Source of the DNA: Siphonodentalium dalli
Taxonomy: Eukaryota; Mollusca; Scaphopoda; Gadilida; Siphonodentaliidae
Length of the DNA: 64,000 nucleotides
Reading direction: 5' to 3'
Assembly (NCBI GenBank): GCA_032622095.1
Contig: CP136061.1
Span: forward strand, 40,183,797 to 40,247,796
Shown here: piece by piece, positions 23,201-35,170 of the stretch
Position numbering within the stretch: position 1 is the first letter of the stretch
Layout: each line of letters begins with the position of its first letter
Translations under genes and position numbers: made by a program
Notes under the pieces: generated by a model
What the model was told of the DNA's origin: nothing
Seen by the model: only the letters and a program-made list of their open reading frames with translations
Databases searched by the model: none

Positions 23201-25800
23201 TAAGGTGGCTAAATTCATGTCCCCCCGAATAAGGTGGCTAAATTCATGTCCCCCGAATAAGGTGGCTAAATTCATGTCCACCAAATAAGGTGGCTAAATT
23301 CATGTCCCACCGTATAAGGTGGCTAAATTCATGTCCCCCCGTATAAGGTGGCTAAATTCATGTCCCCCAAATAAGGTGGCTAAATTCATGTCCCCCAAAT
23401 AAGGTGGCTAAATTCATGTCCCCCAAATAAGGTGGCTAAATTCATGTCCCCCAAATAAGGTGGCTAAATTCATGTCCCCCAAATAAGGTGGCTAAATTCA
23501 TGTCCCCCAAATAAGGTGGCTAAATTCATGTCCCCCCGAATAAGGTGGCTAAATTCATGTCCCACCAAATAAGGTGGCTAAATTCATGTCCCCCAAATAA
23601 GGTGGCTAAATTCATGTCCCCCCAAATAAGGTGGCTAAATTCATGTCCCCCCGAATAAGGTGGCTAAATTCATGTCCCCACGAATAAGGTGGCTAAATTC
23701 GTGTCCCCCGAATAAGGTGGCTAAATTCATGTCCCCCGAATAAGGTGGCTAAATTCATGCCCCCCCGAATAAGGTGGCTAAATTCATGCCCCCCGAATAA
23801 GGTGGCTAAATTCATGTCCCCCGAATAAGGTGGCTAAATTCATGTCCCCCAAATAAGGTGGCTAAATTCATGTCCCCCGAATAAGGTGGCTAAATTCATG
23901 CCCCCCGAATAAGGTGGCTAAGTTCATGTCCCCCAAATAAGGTGGCTAAATTCATGTCCCCCCGAATAAGGCGGCTAAATTCATGTCCCCTGAATCAGGT
24001 GGCTAAATTCGTGTCCCCCGAATAGGTGGCTAAATTCATGTCCCCCGAATAAGGTGGCTAAATTCATGCCCCCCGAATAAGGTGGCTAAATTCATGTCCC
24101 CCAAATAAGGTGGCTAAATTCATGTCCCCCGAATAAGGTGGCTAAATTCATGTCCCCCAAATAAGGTGGCTAAATTCATGTCCCCCCGAATAAGGTGGCT
24201 AAATTCATGTCCCCCAAATAAGGTGGCTAAATTAATGTCCCCCCGAATAAGGTGGCTAAATTCATGTCCCCCGAATAAGGTGGCTAAATTCATGCCCCCC
24301 GAATAAGGTGGCTAAATTCATGTCCCCCAAATAAGGTGGCTAAAATCATGTCCCCCCGAATAAGGTGGCTAAATTCGTGTCCCCTGAATCAGGTGGCTAA
24401 ATTCATGTCCCCCCAAATAAGGTGGCTAAATTCATGTCCCCCCGAATAAGGTGGCTAAATTCATGTCCCCCCAAATAAGGTGGCTAAATTCATGTCCCCA
24501 CGAATAAGGTGGCTAAATTCGTGTCCCCCGAATAAGGTGGCTAAATTCATGTCCCCCGAATAAGGTGGCTAAATTCATGCCCCCCGAATAAGGTGGCTAA
24601 ATTCATGCCCCCCGAATAAGGTGGCTAAATTCATGTCCCCCGAATAAGGTGGCTAAATTCATGTCCCCCGAATAAGGTGGCTAAATTCATGTCCCCCGAA
24701 TAAGGTGGCTAAATTCATGACCCCCGAATAAGGTGGCTAAATTCATGTCCCCCGAATAAGGTGGCTAAATTCATGTCCCCCAAATAAGGTGGCTAAATTC
24801 ATGTCCCCCAAATAAGGTGGCTAAATTCATGTCCCCCCCGAATAAGGTGGCTAAATTCGTGTCCCCCAAATAAGGTGGCTAAATTCATGTCCCCCCGAAT
24901 AAGGTGGCTAAATTCGTGTCCCCCAAATAAGGTGGCTAAATTCATGTTCCCCCGAATAAGGTGGCTAAATTCATGTCCCCCCCAAATAAGGTGGCTAAAT
25001 TCATGTCCCCCAAATAAGGTGGCTAAATTCATGTCCCCCAAATAAGGTGGCTAAATTCATGTCCCCCAAATAAGGTGGCTAAATTCATGTCCCCCAAATA
25101 AGGTGGCTAAATTCATGTCCCCCCGAATAAGGTGGCTAAATTCGTGTCCCCCAAATAAGGTGGCTAAATTCATGTCCCCCGAATAAGGTGGCTAAATTCA
25201 TGTCCCCCAAATAAGGTGGCTAAATTCATGTCCCCCCGAATAAGGTGGCTAAATTCATGTCCCCCCGAATAAGGCGGCTAAATTCATGTCCCCTGAATCA
25301 GGTGGCTAAATTCTTGTCCCCCGAATAGGTGGCTAAATTCATGTCCCCCGAATAAGGTGGCTAAATTCATGCCCCCCGAATAAGGTGGCTAAATTCATGT
25401 CCCCCAAATAAGGTGGCTAAATTCATGTCCCCCCGAATAAGGTGGCTAAATTCATGTCCCCCAAATAAGGTGGCTAAATTAATGTCCCCCCGAATAAGGT
25501 GGCTAAATTCATGTCCCCCGAATAAGGTGGCTAAATTCATGCCCCCCGAATAAGGTGGCTAAATTCATGTCCCCCAAATAAGGTGGCTAAATTCATGTCC
25601 CCCCCGAATAAGGTGGCTAAATTCGTGTCCCCTGAATCAGGTGGCTAAATTCATGTCCCCCCAAATAAGGTGGCTAAATTCATGTCCCCCGAATAAGGTG
25701 GCTAAATTCATGTCCCCCGAATAAGGTGGCTAAATTCATGTCCCCCCAAATAAGGTGGCTAAATTCATGTCCCCCGAATAAGGTGGATAAATTCTCCTGA
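20258..25800. repeat. 5.5-kb minisatellite, ~28-bp unit
   Basis: Roughly 190-200 tandem copies of ATAAGGTGGCTAAATTCATG plus a run of 4-7 C and AA or GA. Variants mark higher-order blocks: TAAATACATG followed by the same order of units recurs at about 21022, 22015 and 22810. It lies in the large F-box gene intron. The minus open frame at 24799-25041 is a by-product. Confidence 0.97.
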
Positions 25801-25815
25801 ATAAGGTGTCTTTAT

Positions 25816-26082
25816 AACCCTTCCATGACTTGAGCTTCCTGAACTTTTGCAAAAACCCTGTGCTAATGCATTCTCTTATACATATACATGAGTCTCCCAT
25901 ATGGAGCCTCACATATATAAGAGAGTACATTGGCCTAACAATATTTACCTTGACCTCGTAAGCTAGTACATTCTCTTATATATGCGAGACTCCCTATGCG
26001 AGACTCGCATATATAAGAGAATGCACTGGCACAGGAACTTTAATGCTGCACCAGCACAGCTCCCATTATGAAAGGATTAAGA
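25816..26082. mobile_element. MITE family A' copy
   Basis: Ends AACCCTTCCATGACTTGAGC and ATTATGAAAGGATTAA. Two CATATATAAGAGA hairpins. It begins within 20 bp of the end of the minisatellite. Confidence 0.8.
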
Positions 26083-26144
26083 AATGAAAAATTTGATTCT
26101 GGGAACAACCATAGAAGCAAATTTTGCTTCCAACTGTCTATGTT

Positions 26145-26398
26145 CAAGCCTTGAAATAGGGTGTCTGTCATTTGCAGAATGAGGTCCCCAGAGGGTGAAT
26201 TTAGAGATGATACCCCGCATAGCGGGCTAGCATCACCAAATTCACCCTCTGGGGACCTCATTCTGCTTACACCTCAGCAGAATGAGGTTCCCAGAGGGTG
26301 AATTTGGTGATGCTAGCCCGCTATGTGGGGTAGCATCACTAAAATCACCCTCTGGGGACCTCATTCTGCAAATGACAGACACCCTATTTCAAGGCTTG
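26145..26398. mobile_element. MITE family B copy
   Basis: Ends CAAGCCTTG and CAAGGCTTG, with two facing hairpins carrying GAATGAGGT and CCTCATTCTGC. Its ends match the copy at 44843-44994 better than the 16565 copy, so family B has at least two end types. Confidence 0.85.
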
Positions 26399-26787
26399 TC
26401 TATGTTGCCAACACACCTAGTTTTATTTAATTAGACACCAGAATAATAAGTAAATCCTAAGTCTATTTTTATCCAGAAACCAAAATAATCGGGAAATTCT
26501 AAGTCAACAAGGACCATAAATCTGGTAAAAATAAGTGGACAAACCAAACCCAAATGCGAAATGTGGACGACAAATATACGCATTTCAGGAATAAATTTGA
26601 ATGACATATTAAATTTCAGGCATATACAGAATGACACGAGTGTGGTTTGGGCGTACGAATTTGTAAATATGGAACAGCAATAATACTGCACTATAGGAAC
26701 AAGCATATAATAAAAGGATGATACTGACTGAAAACTATAACAAGTCAGTTGGGTGGTTTTGGTGGATATATTGAAGATTGAACTTAC

Positions 26788-26823
26788 CCAGTGTGCAACA
26801 AGCTCTCTCCTTTCTTTGAAAAT
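26788..26823 (-). CDS. 36-bp microexon of the F-box gene
   Basis: The acceptor is CATATTTCAG before 26823 and the donor TGG|GTAAGT at 26787; phase is 0 at both ends. It encodes only IFKERRELVAHW. This aligns with the FBXO16 segment immediately before the WTDSQR motif, and the next exon starts FDMWTDSQ, so the join reproduces the family order exactly. A 36-bp exon could not be called from an open-frame scan; protein order plus good splice sites are the evidence. Confidence 0.88.
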
Positions 26824-27548
26824 CTGAAATATGTTGTTGAGAAGTAAATATATAGCACTGATCAAATGTATGTTTAATTAGCGGCTTGATCACACACATA
26901 ATGTCATTCGTTTAGCTACCCGGATCACACTTTCTCACTCGATCCCACTTGGGTAGACCTTTACTTTATTATCATATTGTTATATCAACGACTTTCATAG
27001 AATCATTATTATTAAAACCGAAATCATCTGATCGGATATATAAATATCATATTACTACAATGCCGGGTCATTTCAAGTGCTACCGGGATATAGTGAATTA
27101 CCGGGGTATAGCGTGTTACCGGGGTATAGAGTGACGACTTTATTGTTCTTCCTAAACGATCATATGCATATGATCTAATGCGGGTTATGTGTGAAGCCTA
27201 AATAAAATCCAGATTCAAGAGCTATCATCTTAATGTTATGTACCCAACATGTACCATTTATTGCATATCGTTTGAGATCTGAACAAAATTATATAAAGAA
27301 CAAATAAATATTAAATACATGAAATATGCCTTGGATAGATTAACTGAAGCGAAAGAAATTATCACCTCCGAAAAAAGGGTCTTTTTTCTTTAGCGTTTTT
27401 TGTTAGTATTTTGCTGATATGGTAACAGTGAAGAATATTTTGTGCATCTTCAACCTGTTTTCTAACAAGACAAAAGTGGGTAGTTACTAGATTAATTTGA
27501 GACTCGGAAGATTATACGCCACTTTTATGCTGGAAGATCAGTGATCAT
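26824..27548. other. No gene recognised
   Basis: AT-rich, upstream of the microexon. I searched the minus strand here for an exon joining the candidate at 28845 to the microexon and found none. Confidence 0.4.
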
Positions 27549-27843
27549 TGGGATGTACAGTAATGCCCTAAATAATCTACTCCTTAACCACAGCAGAATT
27601 ACCGGTAATTTTTCAGGATTTAGTCGGAAATATGGCTTGTTGCCATTCATCGGAAAGCTCTCAATGAGAGCTTTCCTATGAATCGCAACAAGCCATATTT
27701 CCGACTAAATCCTGAAAAATACCCATAATTCTCAGTGAGAGCTTTCCGATGAATGGCAACAAGCCATATTTCCGACTAAATCCTGAAAAATTACCCATAA
27801 TTCTGCTGTGGTTAAGGAGTCGATTATTTAGAGCATTACTGTA
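27549..27843. mobile_element. MITE family C, copy with a partial duplication
   Basis: Ends ACAGTAATGCCCTAA and GAGCATTACTGTA. The right-arm segment (GAGAGCTTTCC, GCAACAAGCCATATTTCCGA) is present twice, at about 27664-27733 and 27738-27800. Confidence 0.85.
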
Positions 27844-28509
27844 GAATTGTGCACAATAAATATACCCGGGGGATTAGTGAACAGCAGGGTGCAGAAGTAT
27901 GCGACAGTATACACACGATCAATGAGAGATGATTACATTGACTTGTGGCATGCTCCACCGCCACCCTATATACAGAGACACATTAGATATTGATCTACTT
28001 TCTCGGGGAGTATACAGTCATACACAACATATATATTTCAACAAGGAATACAGCTGATATCAAAGAAAATGATACAATACACTGGGCTCTCGATAGTTTG
28101 CAGAACAAATTAGTTGAACTGTTATCTAGAGTTTGCTTGCAATATGGTAACTATAATACATTAAATTCATTAAAGTGAATATTAAACTCCCATTAGATAT
28201 AAATTGTTGCTACAAATATTTGATTTTCCTTGCATTATTGGAATCTAATGATATGGGGACCATCGAATCGGATTGTGTACCTTTAAGGTGATTGCTAACA
28301 CTCACATTTACTAGATATTAATTGTCGGATATGTCAGAATATTATATAACAATAAAAATCTCACAAAGATTACTTAATCACAGTTTTATAAGGGAAATAT
28401 TGGGAAGAGCATTCTCAGCAAGTATACAAATTGAGTGGAAATGATGCCTATATATCTGATCAGTCAATACGCCATAAATATAATAAACTGTTCGAGACTG
28501 TAGTCAGGA
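27844..28509. other. No gene supported
   Basis: A plus frame at 27990-28178 includes IHWALDSLQNKLVELLS and looks protein-like, but has no recognised family; AG and GT flanks here could be chance. Confidence 0.3.
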
Positions 28510-28735
28510 TTAATAGAATGCATAATCACCTGTTCATTAAGGGTTATTAGAAAGCGTAATCACCTGTTCATTAAAGTTAATAGAATGAGTAATCACCTGT
28601 TCATTAAAGTTAATAGAATGAGTAATCACCTGTTCATTAAAGTTAATAGAATGAGTAATCACCTGTTCATTAAAGTTAATAGAACGCGTAATCATCTGTT
28701 CATTGAGTTATTAGAAAGCGTAATTACCTGTTCAT
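28510..28735. repeat. 33-bp minisatellite, about 6-7 copies
   Basis: Tandem AATCACCTGTTCATTAAAG-type units with variants (AGAATGAG, AGAAAGCG, AGAACGCG). Unit length is divisible by 3, so it produces an open frame with MSNHLFIKVNR repeats. Confidence 0.92.
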
Positions 28736-28844
28736 TAGCCGGTTTGTTGCAGACTGGAGTCCATGAGCTATTGATAGTTTTCAGTTTCAGGGTTTCATAT
28801 TGCATCGGTACCCGCCTTCTCTCTCCGTCTCTCCGTGGTTTTAC

Positions 28845-28937
28845 CGAGAATCTTAGAGTCATTGTCTGTTAGAGCTAATCTGGGGACGACCTTCTTCTTT
28901 GATGCCATTCTTTCATCTAGTCTATCTACCTCAGTGC
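28845..28937 (-). CDS. Candidate exon, possibly the 5' end of the F-box gene
   Basis: The minus strand has acceptor CCGTACAG before 28937 and possible donor CTCG|GTAAAA at 28844. Only one frame is open: TEVDRLDERMASKKKVVP then RLALTDNDSKILG. An internal ATG in good context (GAAAGAATGG) could begin a protein MASKKK. It lies 2 kb upstream of the microexon on the same strand. Against it: it ends in phase 1 while the microexon starts in phase 0, so at least one further small exon would be needed, and I did not find one. Confidence 0.35.
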
Positions 28938-29087
28938 CTGTACGGAAAAATCAAAAAATATATTGGTGAAAATATATGTAGAAACATTTGACCTACATGT
29001 ACATGTATTCTATTGAGTCTGAAATTTTGAAGATTGAGAACTGCCTGACTTAGATTTAATGTTCACAATATAGTCTATATTTATTTG

Positions 29088-31490
29088 TGCTTCCAAATAT
29101 TAGGAAGTTAATATTGCCACAAGGAAGTTAATAGTGCCACTAGGAAGTTGATATTGCCACTAGGAAGTTGATAGTGACACTAAGAAGTTAATATTGCCAC
29201 TAGGAAGTTGATAGCACAACTAGGAAGTTGATATTGCCACTAGGAAGTTAATAGTGTCACTAGGAAGTTGATAGTGCCACTAGGAAGTTGATAATGCCAC
29301 TAGGAAGTTGATAGCGCCACTAGGAAGTTAATATTGCCACTAGGAAGTTGATAGCGCCACTAGGAAGTTGATAGTGCCACCAGGAAGTTGATAATGCCAC
29401 TAGGAAGTTGATAATGCCACTAGGAAGTTGACAGCGGCACTAGGAAGTTGATAGTGCCACTAGGAAGTTGACAGCGGCACTAGGAAGTTGATAGAGCCAC
29501 GATGAAGCTGATAGTGCCACTATGAAGTTGATCGTGCCACTAGGAAGTTGATAATGCCACTAGTAAGTTGATAGTGCCACTAGGAAGTTGATAGTGCCTC
29601 TAGGAATGTGATAGTGCCACTAAGAAGTTGATATTGCCAATATGAAGGTGATAGAGCCACTAGGAAGTTAATAGCGCCACTAGGAAGTTGATAGCGCCAC
29701 TAGGAAGTTGATAGTGCCACTAGGAAGTTGATAGTGCCACTAGGAAGTTGATAATGCCACTAGGAAGTTGATAATGCCACTAGGAAGTTGACAGCGCCAC
29801 TAGGAAGTTGATAGTGCCACTAGGAAGTTGATAGTGCCACCATGAAGTTGATAGAGCCACTAGGAAGCTGATAGTGCCACTATGAAGTTGACCGTGCCAC
29901 TAGGAAGTTGATAATGCCAGTAGGAAGTTGATCGTGCCACTAGGAAGTTGATAATGCCACTAGGAAGTTGATAGTGCCACTAGGAAGTTGATAGTGCCAC
30001 TAGGAATGTGATAGTGCCACTAGGAAGTGGATAGTGCCACTATGAAGTTGATAGAGCCACTAGGAAGCTGATAGTGCCACTATGAAGTTGATCGTGCCAC
30101 TAGGAAGCTGATAGTGCCACTATGAAGTTGATCATGCCACTAGGAAGTTGATAATGTCACTAGGAAGTTGATAGTGCCACTATGAAGTTGATAGTGCCAC
30201 TAGGAATGTGATAGTGCCACTAGGAAGTTGATATTGCCACTAGGAAGTTGATAGTGCCACTAAGAAGTTGATAGCGCCACTAGGAAGTTAATATTGCCAC
30301 TAGGAAGTTAATAGTGCCACTAGGAAGTTGATATTGCCACTAGGAAGTTGATAGTGCCACTAGGAAGTTAATATTGCCACTAGGAAGTTGATAGCACCAC
30401 TAGGAAGTTGATATTGCCACTAGGAAGTTAATAGTTTCACTAGGAAGTTGATAGTGCCACTAGGAAGTTGATAGTGCAATAAGGAAGTTGATAGCGCCAC
30501 TAGGAAGTTGATAGCGCCACTAGGAAGTTGATAGTGCCACTAGGAAGTTGATAGTGCCACTAGGAAGTTGATAATGCCACTAGGAAGTTGATAATGCCAC
30601 TAGGAAGTTGACAGCGCCACTAGGAAGTTGATAGCGCCACTAGGAAGTTGATAATGCCACTAGGAAGTTGACAGCGCCACTAGGAAGTTGATAGTGCCAC
30701 TAGGAAGTTGATAGTGCCACTATGAAGTTGATAGAGCCACTAGGAAGCTGATAGTGCCATTATGAAGTTGATAATGCCACTAGGAAGTTGACAGCGCCAC
30801 TAGGAAGTTGATAGTGCCACTAGGAAGTTGATAGTGCCACTATGAAGTTGATAGAGCCACTAGGAAGCTGATAGTGCCACTATGAAGTTGATCGTGCCAC
30901 TAGGAAGTTGAGAATGCCACTAGGAAGTTGATAGTGCCACTAGGAAGTTGATAATGCCACTAGGAAGTTGATAATGCCACTAGGAAGTTGACAGCGCCAC
31001 TAGGAAGTTGATAGCGCCACTAGGAAGTTGATAATGCCAATAGGAAGTTGACAGCGCCACTAGGAAGTTGATAGTGCCACTAGGAAGTTGATAGTGCCAC
31101 TATGAAGTTGATAGAGCCACTAGGAAGCTGATAGTGCCACTATGCAGTTGATCGTGCCACTAGGAAGTTGAGAATGCCACTAGGAAGTTGATAGTGCCAC
31201 TGGGAAGTTGATAGTGCCACTAGGAATGTGATAGTGCCACTAGGAAGTTGATATTGCCAATAGGAATGTGATAGTGCCACTAGGAAGTTGATAGTGCCAC
31301 TATGAAGTTGATAGAGCCACTAGGAAGCTGACAGTGCCACTATGAAGTTGATCGTGCCACTAGGAAGTTGAGAATGCCACTAGGAAGTTGATAGTGCCAC
31401 TAGGAAGTTGATAGTGCCACTAGGAATGTGATAGTGCCACTAGGAAGTTGATATTGCCAATAGGAAGGTGATAGAGCCACTAGGAAGTTG
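29088..31490. repeat. 2.4-kb minisatellite, 20-bp unit
   Basis: About 120 tandem copies of TAGGAAGTTGATAGTGCCAC with point variants at a few positions. Blocks of variants recur (for example TAGAGCCAC then AAGCTG then ATCGTGCC), indicating higher-order duplication. Confidence 0.97.
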
Positions 31491-32410
31491 CCTTTAATAT
31501 ATTATAAAATAGGGAAGAGTTGATTTTATGGATACTTAGGTCAGGGTCGTGGGTTGAGGGTCTTCTTTGAGAGGGGCAGGGTATCCACCTTGGATTTTCT
31601 AATTCCCCCACCCCTTGAAACACACCAAAATCACATAAAATCATTTGCATCTGAACCACCAACACCCTCCCATTTGGTTGGAATTTCCAAGTGATACCTA
31701 CCAGTATATAAAGAATAGTTCCTAGACCAAATTCTAGCCTGTAGATACATATTCAGAAATTAGGAATGAAATAAACATCTTCCCAGGTGAAAAATACAGA
31801 AGTTTCAGATACATATTATGATATGGTCAAATTATCATTTTCTGAATTACAATATTTTACACCAGTTTTGCTTAAATTTGTATAGTTATTATTGTATTCA
31901 GTTATCTAAGAGTGTTGGTTTTTTCTATCTATGAAGTATCAATATGATTTTGTTGATGCATTTTGCTTCCATACAAACACATTCTGCTTCCATACATACA
32001 CATGAAATAATCTAATCTTAAAGACAGCATATTCATATTGTTTCCTTCAAATAAATGCCCCCCTCCCCTGCCCTCCCCAAAAAATTTGAAATAATTTAAG
32101 AAAATAATTGAATTTAATATTATGTTGAGTTTCTATGGATAGGGACTGATTTTATTTGAAATGTTAATACCAACATTGGGTAAAGTCAGTGGTAATTCTC
32201 TTAAAAAGCATAAATTTGTGTCACTAAAATCAGTAGGAACATATCACAGGCTACACAAGCAGATTTGTTAATTGTGAGTATTTGAACAACATTACCAACA
32301 CCACAGCTAAGTTTCCATTGTGCCCCTTTTCATGCATTTACAAATGACTTGACACTTTTTATTTTTCAAGTTTTCAAAAATAAAGAATACAATAATATTA
32401 AAGCACATAT
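31491..32410. other. No gene recognised
   Basis: AT-rich sequence; the minus frame at 31480-31665 lacks family features. Confidence 0.4.
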
Positions 32411-32411
32411 T

Positions 32412-32562
32412 TGGATAGTCCAACAAATTAGACGATTCGGATTAAGGCCTATTTTAATATTTGGACATTTATGTGGCCTTAATCCCTCAATCGTAAATGT
32501 CCAAATATTAAAATATGTATTAATCCGAATAGTCTAATTTGTTGGACTAATATTTGGAAAGT
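32412..32562. mobile_element. Short fold-back element
   Basis: GTCCAACAAATTAGAC...TATTTTAATATTTGGACATT is inverted after a short loop to form a ~70-bp stem (to TAATTTGTTGGAC). No coding. Confidence 0.8.
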
Positions 32563-34079
32563 AAAAATGCAAATCGAACTGTCAGTTTGACAAATGTACT
32601 GGAATTTTTCATATAATTTACTTTAAAATCAGTATACTAGCTCAGTATACAATAAAATAAAACTGTCAATTCAGTGGTCAATTCTCCAACAATTCAACTA
32701 GTATGTTTATGTCTGGAAGTTTGCCAACTTTCTCAGTTTAGACCCTCAAAATATTTTACTTTTGAGACACCCTTGCCAACCGGTGCACCGACGCTACGTT
32801 CTTGAATAATCCTTTCGAATTGAACGAGGAGACATGCATACCTATTTCCAACACAAATGAATTGTGATAAATGAGAAAAATAAATTTAAATCCCTTCTAT
32901 ATCAAACAGAATTTGCTGTGAACTATAGCAGCATCCGATTTTGCGTAAAAGTCCAGACACAGTCAAGTCGACAGGCTTTAGGATTAGTAATTTTACATGC
33001 CATGAGGATAATTTGTAGGTGAGGGTCGCGTCCAACAATGAAACGGATTATCCCAATTAATTAATTATAATCCGATAAATAATTAAACTCACCCGCCATG
33101 GTTTCCGGGTATGTATATGGTCTATTACGGCCAGTCTCCAAGGATTTACCTGTACGAGCGCACGCACCGACCCTACCCCGCAGCGGTTAATTGGGCTCAC
33201 TTGAGAAATCGATAATATGTCAGAGGGAACATTATTTTCCCGCACATTTATACGGGTCGTGACACGCAGGGCCGACGTATATTATAAACTCAATGTTCGT
33301 TAATGGGATTCAGCATGGCAGTATACCGGCTTAAAGTATACTGATAGCAGGTCGTCAGTATCGATAATATAGTATATATTATAAAAAACTTGACTTTGAA
33401 TTGACTTACACGACGTTTACTATAGTCTTCATTGGCGCAGATGGGGGGGGGGGGGGGGTCACATGTCCCTCATGCCCCGCCAGATCTGACCTTAATCAAC
33501 TTTCAAGATCCAAAGTGTCCTATTTCATTCTTCATAATTATACTGGAAAGAAATACCTTATAGTATGTGCTGGAACCGCATTGTAATATTGTCCAAATTT
33601 AGAGAAAAAATAAATTCTGGTCAGATCAGGTCAGATGATCCTATACGATTACCAACATTTCGCATTTTCGACATTTATACCATTACATATGACTGAAAAA
33701 GTACTATGTGCTGCTCATGTTGTGCAAACATACATTGTTTGCTGCCGGTACCCCCGCTTGTATGTTATAGGAAAATACCCTATATATATTATAGTAAAAC
33801 GCAATAATTATTTTATTTATTTGGCAATTTTATTTTTGATGAAAAGCACCCTCTTGTGTTGGGATTGTCCAACTTCGTGATACCTCCATCAATCTTTCCA
33901 ACTGTCGGAAATGTCTAAACGAACGCATTTCCCTATGATTGGAAATATTCCAGCTGTTAGCCTTTTCGATCCAAACATTTGACCGAGTATACATGTATAT
34001 GAAATTATCCGTCTAAAACAACAAATAACACACTCAATATTTGTGGAAAATACTAATTCAAGCTCTTCTTGATCTGAAG
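32563..34079. other. No gene supported; CpG-containing stretch
   Basis: The stretch 32780-33360 has more CpG than its surroundings. A minus-strand TATAAA occurs at 33248-33253 and a possible donor CTCAA|GTGAGC near 33204, so a promoter with a first exon is conceivable, but nothing else supports it. A long G run lies near 33443-33459. Confidence 0.25.
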
Positions 34080-34208
34080 CGACGAATATAAATTATAATG
34101 CACCATACACCAAACATGCAATATAAATTATAATGCCCCATACACCAGACATGCAATATAAATTATAATGCACCATACACCAGACATGCAATATAAATTA
34201 TAATGCAC
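34080..34208. repeat. Short tandem repeat, about 35 bp x 4
   Basis: Copies of ATATAAATTATAATGC followed by ACCATACACCAGACATGCA, ending 115 bp before MITE A copy 3. Confidence 0.9.
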
Positions 34209-34322
34209 CAGCGTTGTGCAATTACCAAATGTTGAATATAAGTTGGCCAAAGTTTGGGGGCGAGACAGACCTCTTGCATGTCGCAATGTTCCTGAAACGT
34301 ACAGTTATAGCTAGCATCATCT

Positions 34323-34725
34323 TTAACCCTTTACCCAACAGAAGGGCCCTGTGCCAATACATTCTCTTATATATGCGAGTCGACCATAGGTCGCCTCGCA
34401 TATATAAGAGAATGCATTGGCTTAACACATTAAAAATTATAAAATTGTTAAAGAATGTAAGAAAAAATGGTAAAAAGTGTTAAAAAAATATTTTTTTTTA
34501 GGCCAATGCATTCTCTTATATATGCGAGGCGACCTATGGTCGACTCGCATATATAAGAGAATGCATTGGCACAGGGTATAACTGTAACTATCACAATGTG
34601 ATCAAGGAGCCGGTTCCAATGATATCCATATTTGAATGGTTCTATTGAGACAGACCGAAGATATTTTAGGCTGTTGAAGCTTTATTTGGCCGGTTTTGGC
34701 CGGTTTGTTGGGTAAAGGGTTTTAA
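34323..34725 (-). mobile_element. MITE family A, copy 3
   Basis: Same ends and double hairpin as at 3826. The right terminal repeat has an extra T or two (GGGTTTTAA). Confidence 0.92.
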
Positions 34726-34954
34726 TACATCACTGATTTCTGTAGTCCCCCGCTTTTTTTCGGGGGACAGTTATATCGTCCGTATGAGACCATCAAAGAG
34801 TGTTGATGGCCAGATATCGACCTTCAACAAAGGACGTTACTTACTTTCAACACTTTTTTAACTTTATTTTTTTGGTCAGCAATCTATGTATTCTACATGG
34901 TATGTATAGTAGATCATGATCTAGATATGTATATACGATTTGTCACTAACTCGC

Positions 34955-35170
34955 GGCCATATTGGGTCCACCAGGTCCGGTTCCGCAGGTCAAAGTTATG
35001 GAGTAGCATTCCATATATGTAAGTCATGAATAATTCCAAAGCTCCATATATGGAAATGCTGTTCCAAAACTTTGACCTGTAGCACTAAAAACACGGAACC
35101 GGTGCTGGAAGAATCTCTGAAACCACGGAACGGAGCTGGATGAATCCAATATGGCCACGAACCAGTGATC
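34955..35170. mobile_element. Fold-back MITE family F, copy 1
   Basis: Inverted arms: GGCCATATTGGGTCCACC with its inverse near 35145-35155, and an inner CATTCCATATATG / CATATATGGAAATG stem. The second copy lies at 46860-47090. Open frames on both strands here are shadows. Confidence 0.8.

Larger units (their letters stand above)
2922..26823 (-). other. FBXO16-like F-box gene, internal part (eight exons, both ends missing)
   Basis: Exons at 26823-26788, 18982-18743, 17450-17313, 15587-15497, 13946-13699, 12393-12269, 3500-3380 and 3037-2922 join without a phase conflict (0, 0, 0, 1, 0, 2, 0 at the joins) into 1115 nt of open frame. The first three exons resemble vertebrate FBXO16, a small F-box protein thought to bring substrates to SCF ubiquitin ligases through SKP1. 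The protein is much longer than FBXO16 after the F-box and acquires a conserved module resembling DUF4347. The gene continues past the left edge of the window, and its start codon was not established. The largest intron holds a 5.5-kb minisatellite and a hAT-like element. Confidence 0.85.

Noticed and set aside
27990-28178. Plus-strand frame with a protein-like IHWALDSLQNKLVELLS segment
   Set aside because: No family recognised, no good flanking splice-site pair with matching neighbours, strand opposite to the local gene.
29088-31490. CRISPR-like regular 20-bp spacing
   Set aside because: There are no unique spacers between repeats. This is a directly abutting minisatellite in a eukaryotic genome.
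33057-33260. Promoter with TATAAA and first exon on the minus strand
   Set aside because: A single TATAAA and a GTGAGC are too weak. No downstream exon in phase could be tied to it; mentioned only as a possibility in the region entry.
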